DNA of 6,184 nucleotides from Planctomycetaceae bacterium. Its GTDB lineage: Bacteria; Planctomycetota; Planctomycetia; Planctomycetales; Planctomycetaceae. Location of the stretch: positions 1-6,184 of the forward strand of contig JAGQQQ010000846.1 in assembly GCA_020426125.1 (NCBI GenBank), in the 5' to 3' direction. This document shows positions 1 through 6,184 of the stretch, piece after piece. Position 1 is the stretch's first letter. Each line of letters starts with the position of its first letter. The translations under genes were made by a program, and so were the position numbers. The notes below the pieces were generated by a model, which was not told the origin of the DNA, did no database searches, and saw only the letters and a list, made by a program, of their open reading frames with translations.

Positions 1-27
1 CCAACAACACCGCCTTTCCCCGTCCGC

Positions 28-57
28 GTGACAGGAATTCCAATCTTTTCTCAAAAT
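28..57 (+). promoter_or_regulatory. Possible sigma-70-like promoter for the sigma-kinase operon
   Basis: GTGACA at 28-33 matches five of six bases of the -35 consensus TTGACA. After an 18-base spacer, CAAAAT at 52-57 matches four of six bases of TATAAT. This would start transcription near 64-65 and leave a leader of about 85 bases before the ATG at 150. The spacer contains the 8-base palindrome GGAATTCC (34-41), which could be coincidental. Planctomycete promoter consensus sequences are poorly defined and an ECF-type autoregulated promoter is equally possible, so this is only a candidate. Confidence 0.25.
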
Positions 58-136
58 CCGTGGATCGCACTTCCCTGGTTGACTGCTCCGCATTGATGAC
101 CTTTGTCGAAATCTGCAAATCCCGTGTCACGAAGCG

Positions 137-145
137 AGGTGAGGA
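137..145 (+). promoter_or_regulatory. Ribosome binding site deciding the sigma factor start
   Basis: AGGTGAGGA lies 4 bases upstream of the ATG at 150, with its GAGG core at 141-144. This is a good Shine-Dalgarno match. The reading frame stays open upstream to a GTG at 60 and an ATG at 96, but neither has a comparable purine-rich site, and the extra N-terminal residues they would add look unlike a sigma factor. Confidence 0.7.
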
Positions 146-149
146 CAGT

Positions 150-791
150 ATGGAACATCAAAGAGAAGGTCTTCGATCGGACATTCCGCTGAACACTCTT
201 TCTACTCACCAGTCGATCTTTGAGGACCCGGCCGGGAAGTTGGCCAGTCGGTGTTTTGTGCCCGTTTTGGACTATGCCACCAGAATCCTCAGAAGCAAAA
301 GAGTCTCTCACGTCGACCCGGTTGAGATCAGTACCGTCGTCGTCTCAAAGATGTCGGAAATGATTACTGACAAGCGGTACGACTATGAACATCGCCCGAG
401 TGGAACGCGGTTCCGTGACTATTTGAAAGAGGTCATTCGCACTGGCATCGTGGACGCCATTAATGAATCGATTCGAGCGAGAGAACTTCCCTACGCACCA
501 ATCGATGAGATGCAAATTGCCGGCGTGGAGCATGCTCCGCTCGAACAAATGATTGATCAATTCCGCGTTGAGGTCGTCATGTATGCAATCGATGTGGCTG
601 CCAATCTTTCAGAAAGGGAGCGGTACGCTTTTAAGGAGAGAATGCTTGCTGAGGCGTGTTATGAAGAAATCGCTGCGGATTTGAATTGCGATGCGGATTA
701 TGTGAGAACGGTTCTGGTCCGTTCAGCGAAACGGAAAGTCAGGACGTATCTGGAAGATGTCTTTGGACCAGATTTCGAAGAACAGATTTGA
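150..791 (+). CDS. ECF-like sigma-70 family RNA polymerase sigma factor
   Basis: The gene encodes 213 residues, a normal size for a two-domain ECF sigma factor that directs RNA polymerase to a small promoter set. Residues about 31-107 resemble region 2: a DPVEI segment (56-60) sits where the DAED-type core-binding patch normally lies, and 'RFRDYLKEVIRTGIVDAINE' (87-106) resembles region 2.4. A linker of about 40 residues follows. Residues about 145-203 resemble region 4, with 'LSERERYAFKERML' (153-166) and the helix-turn-helix 'YEEIAADLNCDADYVRTVLV' (171-190) followed by basic 'RSAKRKVR'. There is no membrane span and no fused anti-sigma domain. The start at 150 is chosen for its ribosome binding site. 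The kinase gene follows 7 bases after the stop, so the two are probably co-translated and functionally paired. Family membership is recognised from motifs; the exact ECF group is not determined. Region 2 is divergent, so a non-sigma HTH regulator is a less likely alternative. Confidence 0.85.
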   Translation: MEHQREGLRSDIPLNTLSTHQSIFEDPAGKLASRCFVPVLDYATRILRSKRVSHVDPVEISTVVVSKMSEMITDKRYDYEHRPSGTRFRDYLKEVIRTGIVDAINESIRARELPYAPIDEMQIAGVEHAPLEQMIDQFRVEVVMYAIDVAANLSERERYAFKERMLAEACYEEIAADLNCDADYVRTVLVRSAKRKVRTYLEDVFGPDFEEQI

Positions 792-795
792 GGGA
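790..795 (+). promoter_or_regulatory. Ribosome binding site of the kinase, overlapping the sigma stop codon
   Basis: GAGGGA overlaps the last two bases of the sigma TGA stop (789-791) and lies 3 bases before the ATG at 799. This favours 799 over the in-frame ATG at 757, which lies inside the sigma gene and lacks a properly spaced site. The arrangement suggests that ribosomes finishing the sigma gene can re-initiate on the kinase. Confidence 0.6.
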
Positions 796-798
796 ATC

Positions 799-3700
799 AT
801 GCAAAACTCCGAACGTCCCCCTGATCATGACGACGATTCCGAAGACCCTCAATTTGAACAGTTTATGGCCGGAATTCGTCGAGATGCGAAACGTTTGCCC
901 ACTCCTGAAAGCGGAGCACCGAAAGACGATATCGTGTTCCCTGACGCGGGAACCAAGGAGTACCCTCTCGGGCACTTGGGGAAGTACCGGATCGAGGGTT
1001 TGATCTCCTCAGGAGGGTTTGGAGCCGTATATCGTGCGCTCGATCTCGAGTTAGGCCGCCTTCGGGCAATCAAGGTTCTAAATCCAGGGGATCAAAAAGG
1101 CCGACTCGAGGCCAGATTGGCCGCTTCGATCTCGTCCCGTTCCGTTCCTCACATCGATGAGGTTCACGATGGTGATGCCGACTTTCCTCAGCCCTGGATT
1201 GTCATGGAATTGGTCGAAGGCCCCTCCCTCAAGGATCTTCTCCAAGTGTCTTCGAGATACCGTGAAACAGTCATCATCGAAGTGGGATGCCGTATCGCGG
1301 AATGCCTGGAGGAGATCCATCGGCGTGGCATCGTGCATCGGGATCTGAAGCCGGGGAATTTGGTTGTCGAACTGAACGCCACGAAGGTCCGAAAAGACGA
1401 CACAGATAATTCGGTTCCTGATTCGAAAGGTCTTGGTCTCTCCCCCTCTAATGATTCGAAATTCTGGAATCGAGTTCGGGTTTGTCTTGTCGACTTTGGG
1501 ATGTCGGCTGACGCGGAAAAGGATGTCTTGCAAAGGTCTGGTGGGACACCAGAATATATGAGTCCGGAGCAAACACTCTCCGCCATGCGCTCAAGGGAGT
1601 TAAGGGAAATCCGGGAGTCCAGCGACATCTTCGCGTTCGGAGTCATCCTTTATGAGATCGCGACCGGTCAGCGCCCGTATCAGTTCCCTGAGTATCAATC
1701 ACAAGAAGAGAGATTCGCGGCTCGTCAGGAACTGTTCAGGAGAATCCAAGAGGACCCCGTGCCAGTTGATCACGAGGGCTGGAACCGTCTCTCGAAAGAT
1801 CTGCAGGCGGTGATTCTGAAGTGTTTGGAAAAAGAACCAAGTCAGCGGTATGCAAACGGAAGCGAAGTTCTTCAAGAACTTCGAAACATTCAGGGGAGCT
1901 ACCCGATCCAAGCCAGGCCGATTGGTTCTCAAGAACGAATTTGGAAGTGGTGCGTTCGCAACCCTTGGCTTTGCACAGTCGGATTTTCGCTCACGCTCGG
2001 AATTCTGACGTCGACACTGCTTGCGATCTATGCCTCGGATCGAGAAGCATTCGCCATTGGACAACAGAAACGGGCTGAGGGCCTTCTCGCCGTCAGCAAT
2101 CTTCAAAGGGATGCGGCGACGGGTGTCGCCGTGAAGTTGGCGACATCATCCGGCCATCGCCTTGCTCATGAAGGGGATTTGTACGCCGCGGCCATGAGCT
2201 ATGCCAGTGCCCTCGCACTCGTAGCGGAAAATTCAGAACAACGCCAAGCTGGCAGTGAGCCCCTGATTGACAACGAAGCCTTTGGCATGGTGGCTCCAGC
2301 GGAATTGGAAGGCCTGAAAAAGGATTCGGAAGAGATCTCACCTGAAAAGCAACGATTCCTCCGTTTGCGGTATGGTCTGGCGACCGCGGCGGCGCCCCGG
2401 TTGATCCAGACCTGCTTCGCGGACAGCGCCGTTCAATATGCGGAGTTCAGTCCCGACGGCAAACTGGCGGTCCTGCTTTGCTCGATTAAGGGGGCGGTCC
2501 GAATTTGGGATGTCCATCGTGGGATTCCAGTGAGTCCTGTTATCACTCTCAAGAAGTATGGTCCGCTCTTCCGGGCTCGGTTCAACCCCAATGGGAAGAC
2601 TCTTTTGGTTGTTGGACGCGACGACGCCACGGAATCCCATTTGGGGTTGTTCAGCGTTCCGGACGGCAAACGGCTTGTTGATGACGTTCCAGTCAAAGGA
2701 GCCATCTGGTCCGTCGCATTCAGTCCCGATGGGGATAAAGTCGTCACGGCGGCAGGCGGCTTTGGACTATTCACCGGAAAGTTCGGCGAAGCGATCGTTC
2801 GAAACGCCGACGATCTTGGCGAGTCAGGAGTCCGCATCAAACATGGCGACTGGCTGATGAACGCCACCTTCAGTCCAGATGGGACCAGGATCGCGACGGC
2901 TTCGACAGACAATGCGGTGCAAGTCTGGGATGCGTCGACGGGCACGGCAATCACCGCTCCCATGCTGATGGAAACTCCCCAGCAGGTTGTCGCTTTCAGC
3001 CCGGATGGAAATAAACTCGCCAGTGCCGGGAACTTTGGAAAGGCCAGAATCTGGAATGCCGAAACAGGTGAGCCTATTACAGGGATGCTGAGCCATGGCA
3101 AACGGAATGACGCCCCCACGGGACCGGGCGGAGCAGCGTTTGCGTCGGTCTGCTTCAGTCCCAATGGCCAGGCTCTCGCGACGGTTTGCGGTGATCAATC
3201 CGCGCGGCTTTGGGATGCCGAATCCGGGGAAGCTCTGACGCAGCCAATGACGCACGATGACTATATTGTTTCCTGCCAGTTCAGCTCAGACGGCCGAATG
3301 CTGTTGACTGGTTCACTCGATGGCACGGTCCGGCTCTGGGATCCTGCCACCGGCTTGCTTGCCCATTCCCAACTGCGTCATTTGGATCAGGTTTATTCGG
3401 CCCAATTCTCCCCGGTTGAGAATCTGGTACTCTCTGCTGGGCAGGATCGAATGGCACGACTCTGGCAACTCACTCCTCGGAAACCGGCCGTCCCCAGATC
3501 CGGTTCGGGAACCAGCCTGTTCAGCAAAGACGGCAGGTTCGTGCTGGAAGTGGGTGACGATCGCTCAGTCCGACTTCTCTCTCCCAGCAATCTGAAGGTC
3601 GTTAGCCGGCCGATGGCTGTCCCCCATGCCGTCGACGGGGCCGCGTTCAGTTCCATGGAGGGGACGTCTCGAATGCTCCTGACGACTTTGCTCCAAGACG

Positions 3701-5682
3701 GTTCAGCCACTCTTTGGGATTGGACAACCGGAACTCAAGTCGGAAGCCCCTTGACTCCGCCGGGAATTGTTGCGGACCTCGCGATGAGCAGCGATGGTCG
3801 ATGGTGTGCGTTTGTTGGAAATGCCGCTTCGCCTTACTTGGCGGTCTGGGACTCGCAGCAGCAGTCGTGGGTCGTCAATTCGCAAGCCTCCCCAACGGGA
3901 TTTCAACAGGTGTTATTCTCAGATTCCGCTGTCCCCAAAGTTCTCGCGGCTGGTCTGAACGGAAGTGCGTACTTGATTGATCTCCAGAATCCGGATGCGC
4001 GGCCTATTGAACTCAGTCACTCAGGATTGCCGGTCAACTCTGCCTGTTTCAGTCCTGACCAGAAATTTGTCTTAACAGCCAGTTCGAACGACTTCGCAAC
4101 TGTCTGGGAGACTGGGTCTGGGAGGAAGATCGCCGAACTCAGTCACCCAGCCTCAGTGACCGGAGCCACATTCGCCGACTCGCGGACAGATCTCAGGATT
4201 TTGACCTGGTGTGAGGACCGCCGAGCCCGGGTCTGGAAACCGAATACGGCCAACGGGGATCTGAAATGGCAAGAGCAGACAGCCTTGTACCACACAGCCG
4301 AGGTGACAGATGCGGATTTCAGCCGGGATGGGCAGATGATCGCAACCGCGACGTCAGACGGGACCGTGCGCCTTTGGGAGGCCCAGGATGGGAGTCCTCT
4401 TTCCCCTCCCCTGCGGCACACGCTTTCCGGTGCGGGCATGACTCCGTCAGTCAGTCTGGTCCGGTTTACGCCGGACAGCGGCCAGGTAATGAGTCGGGCC
4501 TCATTGAGGACATGGATCTGGGACCTCCCGTTCGCAAAAGGATCCCCTGAGCAGATGAAAAGAAGGACCGAGTGGACCTCTGGCCGGAAACTGGCCGATT
4601 CGGGTGACTTTGTGCCGATTCCGCCGGGACAGTTAGATGAATATCTGTCGATGGTCTTGGAAGCTGATCCTGATGTTTACCCGGCACGCCAGTGGAGAGC
4701 CAGGAATGCCTTGGAAACAGGGGACCGGCACAAGGCTCGGACAGAGTTCGAAGAAGCTCTGCGATCAAAGCGAGGTCCCTCGGACGGACAACTCCAGTAC
4801 GAATACGGGGCGCTTCTGCAAAAGTTGGAGGAATATGAACGGGCTGGTGACTATTTGACGACCGCAATTGAATTGGGACATGACTATCGCGGCGAGGCAT
4901 TCGGCTCACGCACTTACGTCTCCTTAAACCTCAACAACTTTGAGGAGGCCATCCAAGACTCAAATGCTGCGATGAAATTGGCTCCTTTCCCCGCAACTCA
5001 TCAAGTCCCCCGAGCAGTGGCCTACGCTTCATTGCAACGATGGGACGAAGCGGCCTCTGATCTCGATGAATATTTCCGCCAGACGAAGGGGTTTATGCCA
5101 GCTCAACCGGGACTCCGCTACCAGAGAGCAATTCTGGAGTTAGCTCGGGAGAAAACGGAGACATTCAAAAAGCTCGCGGGCCGGATGCTCACTGAAATGG
5201 AAGCTCGCCCTGATGGTGAGGCAGCCTATTTCGGAACCATGGTCTGTGTCCTCATCCCGGATGCGGTCCAAAGAGAGGACATTCAGCGTGTTATTCAGTT
5301 AGCGGAAAAAGCTGTTGCGGACAACTCGGAGAATGCAGATCGATATTCCGCGTATGGGGCTGCCTTGCTTCGAGCAGGCAGACCCAGAGAGGCTGCGAGT
5401 CAACTGCGATCCGCAAACCAGATTCATTCCCAAAAGGCCAAGCAAGGTGAAGAGACTCGCATGAATCAGCTCTACGACTTGCTGTTTCTTGCACTGGCCG
5501 AGATGGAAATTGGAGACAAGGCGCAGGCCAAATCACTTCTTCAACAGGCCCGAGAAGCCATTCGTCAGTTCGAGTTGAACGAAGACAATCAGCCGATGGT
5601 GAAGTTCTTTCCTTGGCACCGACAACTTGTTTGCTCAATGCTTCAAGACGAAGTTGAGAATCGGCTGACTGCAGAACAATAG
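799..5682 (+). CDS. Transmembrane Ser/Thr protein kinase with double WD40 propeller and TPR domain
   Basis: The product has 1627 residues. The kinase domain (about 63-370) has the glycine loop 'SSGGFGAVY' (70-78), ATP-binding Lys92, a likely alpha-C Glu104, catalytic loop HRDLKPGN with Asp182 and Asn187, DFG at 232-234, Thr250, SPE (255-257, the APE motif), Asp276 and Arg350, so it should be catalytically active. A stretch of 44 residues separates Asn187 from Asp232, longer than usual, and the first glycine of the loop is Ser70. One membrane span lies at about 391-411 after a basic 'KWCVRNPW', implying a cytoplasmic kinase and an exported C-terminus. Residues about 412-540 are helical with a TPR-like 'EGDLYAAAMSYASALAL'. 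About 16 WD40 units fill 541-1247 (for example IWD at 569-571, VWD at 709-711, LWD at 846-848, LWE at 1192-1194). TPR-like helical repeats run from about 1299 to the end. This architecture is typical of planctomycete kinases. It probably acts on the adjacent sigma factor; the ligand sensed is unknown. Confidence 0.96.
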   Translation: MQNSERPPDHDDDSEDPQFEQFMAGIRRDAKRLPTPESGAPKDDIVFPDAGTKEYPLGHLGKYRIEGLISSGGFGAVYRALDLELGRLRAIKVLNPGDQKGRLEARLAASISSRSVPHIDEVHDGDADFPQPWIVMELVEGPSLKDLLQVSSRYRETVIIEVGCRIAECLEEIHRRGIVHRDLKPGNLVVELNATKVRKDDTDNSVPDSKGLGLSPSNDSKFWNRVRVCLVDFGMSADAEKDVLQRSGGTPEYMSPEQTLSAMRSRELREIRESSDIFAFGVILYEIATGQRPYQFPEYQSQEERFAARQELFRRIQEDPVPVDHEGWNRLSKDLQAVILKCLEKEPSQRYANGSEVLQELRNIQGSYPIQARPIGSQERIWKWCVRNPWLCTVGFSLTLGILTSTLLAIYASDREAFAIGQQKRAEGLLAVSNLQRDAATGVAVKLATSSGHRLAHEGDLYAAAMSYASALALVAENSEQRQAGSEPLIDNEAFGMVAPAELEGLKKDSEEISPEKQRFLRLRYGLATAAAPRLIQTCFADSAVQYAEFSPDGKLAVLLCSIKGAVRIWDVHRGIPVSPVITLKKYGPLFRARFNPNGKTLLVVGRDDATESHLGLFSVPDGKRLVDDVPVKGAIWSVAFSPDGDKVVTAAGGFGLFTGKFGEAIVRNADDLGESGVRIKHGDWLMNATFSPDGTRIATASTDNAVQVWDASTGTAITAPMLMETPQQVVAFSPDGNKLASAGNFGKARIWNAETGEPITGMLSHGKRNDAPTGPGGAAFASVCFSPNGQALATVCGDQSARLWDAESGEALTQPMTHDDYIVSCQFSSDGRMLLTGSLDGTVRLWDPATGLLAHSQLRHLDQVYSAQFSPVENLVLSAGQDRMARLWQLTPRKPAVPRSGSGTSLFSKDGRFVLEVGDDRSVRLLSPSNLKVVSRPMAVPHAVDGAAFSSMEGTSRMLLTTLLQDGSATLWDWTTGTQVGSPLTPPGIVADLAMSSDGRWCAFVGNAASPYLAVWDSQQQSWVVNSQASPTGFQQVLFSDSAVPKVLAAGLNGSAYLIDLQNPDARPIELSHSGLPVNSACFSPDQKFVLTASSNDFATVWETGSGRKIAELSHPASVTGATFADSRTDLRILTWCEDRRARVWKPNTANGDLKWQEQTALYHTAEVTDADFSRDGQMIATATSDGTVRLWEAQDGSPLSPPLRHTLSGAGMTPSVSLVRFTPDSGQVMSRASLRTWIWDLPFAKGSPEQMKRRTEWTSGRKLADSGDFVPIPPGQLDEYLSMVLEADPDVYPARQWRARNALETGDRHKARTEFEEALRSKRGPSDGQLQYEYGALLQKLEEYERAGDYLTTAIELGHDYRGEAFGSRTYVSLNLNNFEEAIQDSNAAMKLAPFPATHQVPRAVAYASLQRWDEAASDLDEYFRQTKGFMPAQPGLRYQRAILELAREKTETFKKLAGRMLTEMEARPDGEAAYFGTMVCVLIPDAVQREDIQRVIQLAEKAVADNSENADRYSAYGAALLRAGRPREAASQLRSANQIHSQKAKQGEETRMNQLYDLLFLALAEMEIGDKAQAKSLLQQAREAIRQFELNEDNQPMVKFFPWHRQLVCSMLQDEVENRLTAEQ
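1863..1883. repeat. Perfect inverted repeat inside the kinase gene
   Basis: Arms CGAAGTTCTT (1863-1872) and AAGAACTTCG (1874-1883) are exact reverse complements around a single central C at 1873. The segment codes for ordinary residues of the last kinase helix (around SEVLQELR), so coding constraint alone can explain most of the sequence. With one unpaired centre base it resembles a duplex binding site more than an RNA hairpin. Confidence 0.6.
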
Positions 5683-5773
5683 GGGATTGTGTGGACCACG
5701 TCACTCGACACGTCTCCCGGACCAGGGACGGCACAATCGGGAGGTTCCAACCGTTGCGTGAAATGCCTCCATT

Positions 5774-5798
5774 CGTCCCGGGACGCCTAATCGGCGTC
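5774..5798. repeat. Two overlapping GC-rich inverted repeats
   Basis: CGTCCCGGGACG (5774-5785) is a perfect 12-base palindrome. GACGCC (5782-5787) and GGCGTC (5793-5798) form a perfect 6-base stem with the loop TAATC. The two share GACG at 5782-5785, so in RNA the structures exclude each other. The second is a plausible hairpin about 100 bases after the kinase stop, but no T-tract follows, so it is not a standard intrinsic terminator. It might be an mRNA 3' end stabiliser, a protein binding site, or chance in GC-rich DNA. Confidence 0.5.
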
Positions 5799-5942
5799 GC
5801 CGCCCCATCCGCTCACCACCGACCATCTCCGCATGGACATGTCGGTTCACCTGTAAGAAATGCTCCAACGGAATCCCATCCGAGTGACATATTGACTTCC
5901 CGGAAACGGACCACAAACTCCCCTCGCACTTCATTTTCTTGA

Positions 5943-5962
5943 GTTTCAGTTCTTCGTGAAAC
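5943..5962. repeat. Short dyad GTTTCA-N8-TGAAAC upstream of the promoter candidate
   Basis: GTTTCA (5943-5948) and TGAAAC (5957-5962) are exact reverse complements separated by 8 bases. The dyad ends 21 bases upstream of the -35 candidate of the downstream gene, a position compatible with a regulator site, but six-base arms arise by chance fairly often. Confidence 0.25.
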
Positions 5963-5983
5963 CCGTCTACCATGGATTGGGGT

Positions 5984-6012
5984 ATGACAACGGAATTGTG
6001 CCATGCTATGAA
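5984..6012 (+). promoter_or_regulatory. Candidate sigma-70-like promoter of the downstream secreted protein gene
   Basis: ATGACA (5984-5989) matches five of six bases of the -35 consensus. After exactly 17 bases, TATGAA (6007-6012) matches four of six bases of the -10 consensus. Transcription would start near 6019, giving a leader of about 43 bases before the ATG at 6062. Its position supports the downstream gene being a separate transcription unit from the sigma-kinase operon. Confidence 0.35.
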
Positions 6013-6061
6013 TTGACCGGTGTCGTCAACCGAAAAGACAGTCCAATTGATCAAGACATCC

Positions 6062-6184
6062 ATGAAACTCTTGCTTTTTGGCCTCACAGCCATCTCCATG
6101 CTCTGGTGTTTCCCCGTCCATGCCGCGGAACTCGGTACGGTCATTCACGGCTTCGACAGCCAAGATTACCGCGGCAAGTCCATC
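6062..6184 (+). CDS. Secreted protein with Sec signal peptide, partial (3' end outside window)
   Basis: Forty-one codons are open to the window edge. The N-terminus reads MKLLLFGLTAISMLWCFPVH (1-20) followed by AAELG: one lysine, a hydrophobic core, then V-H-A at 19-21, which fits a signal peptidase I site after Ala21. Cys16 is preceded by Trp and does not form a lipobox. The mature start 'AELGTVIHGFDSQDYRGKSI' does not identify a family for me. The frame is closed by a TGA at 6014-6016. A GTG at 6020 is possible but would put polar residues ahead of the signal peptide, so ATG 6062 is preferred, although its ribosome binding site is weak (AAGA at 6053-6056). It lies 379 bases after the kinase and probably has its own promoter. 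No functional link to the sigma-kinase pair can be shown. Confidence 0.7.
   Translation, partial: MKLLLFGLTAISMLWCFPVHAAELGTVIHGFDSQDYRGKSI

Larger units (their letters stand above)
5683..6061. other. Intergenic region without a convincing gene
   Basis: This is 379 bases between the kinase stop and the next start. I find no tRNA, no convincing coding region and no intrinsic terminator: the GC-rich hairpins present are not followed by a T-run. It contains inverted repeats near 5685-5738, 5774-5798 and 5943-5962, and a promoter candidate at 5984-6012. Short open frames on both strands (5691-5942 plus, 5701-6144 minus) have no ribosome binding sites or recognisable motifs. Confidence 0.7.

Noticed and set aside
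79..107. Second promoter candidate with TTGACT at 79-84
   Set aside because: No acceptable -10 element at 16-18 bases downstream; TTTGTC is a poor match.
60..149. N-terminal extension of the sigma factor from GTG 60 or ATG 96
   Set aside because: No ribosome binding site at either codon and a strong one before ATG 150; the extension does not resemble sigma sequence.
757..798. Kinase start at ATG 757, overlapping the sigma gene
   Set aside because: The only purine-rich bases abut the codon without spacing, whereas ATG 799 has GAGGGA at usable distance and starts the usual acidic N-terminal tail.
2433..3164. Minus-strand open frame of 243 codons with a recurring PSGLK motif
   Set aside because: The periodic motif is the antisense image of the FSPDG motif of the WD40 repeats in the kinase gene, so it is a shadow and not a repeat protein.
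5782..5806. Intrinsic terminator at the GACGCC/GGCGTC hairpin
   Set aside because: The stem is followed by GCCGCCCC, not a T-run, so the criteria are not met.
5691..5942. Plus-strand open frame of 83 codons after the kinase
   Set aside because: Composition rich in Pro, His, Arg and Ser with no hydrophobic pattern or motif, and no good ribosome binding site.
5701..6144. Minus-strand open frame of 147 codons across the intergenic region
   Set aside because: No ribosome binding site precedes its start or its internal ATG at 6063, it overlaps the signal-peptide gene on the other strand, its second half is Arg-rich low-quality sequence, and I recognise no motif. A small hypothetical gene cannot be fully excluded.
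1..6184. CRISPR array, tRNA, insertion sequence or attachment site
   Set aside because: No regularly spaced direct repeats with unique spacers, no tRNA-like cloverleaf, and no transposase or terminal inverted repeats were seen; the only tandem pattern is the diverged WD40 coding repeat.

Overview
The window looks like a chromosomal segment from a planctomycete (probably Planctomycetaceae sensu lato, moderate GC). The assignment rests on architecture, because no rRNA or marker gene is present. The signs are a very large Ser/Thr kinase with the juxtamembrane 'W.W..RNPWL' signature, a single membrane span, a long WD40 array and a C-terminal TPR block, directly preceded by a small ECF-like sigma factor. 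Kinase-linked ECF sigma factors are a known speciality of that phylum.

Layout: positions 1-149 are a leader with a possible sigma-70-like promoter and a good ribosome binding site. Positions 150-791 encode a 213-residue sigma-70-family (ECF-like) factor. After a 7-base gap, with the second ribosome binding site overlapping the sigma stop codon, positions 799-5682 encode a 1627-residue transmembrane Ser/Thr kinase with about 16 WD40 units and TPRs. Positions 5683-6061 are non-coding as far as I can tell and hold several inverted repeats and a possible promoter. From 6062 to the window edge lies the start of a secreted protein gene, which is cut by the edge.

How it may work (inference): the kinase domain is predicted to be cytoplasmic, and the double WD40 propeller plus TPRs to lie outside the inner membrane as a sensor or scaffold. 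The sigma factor and kinase appear to be one co-translated unit with no visible anti-sigma gene, which suggests phosphorylation rather than sequestration controls the sigma factor. In sigma region 2.2 the usual acidic DAED-type patch is partly replaced by hydrophobic residues followed by Ser61-Thr62. A similar arrangement is used by ECF43 factors, which are activated by Thr phosphorylation. This is the most interesting testable idea in the window.
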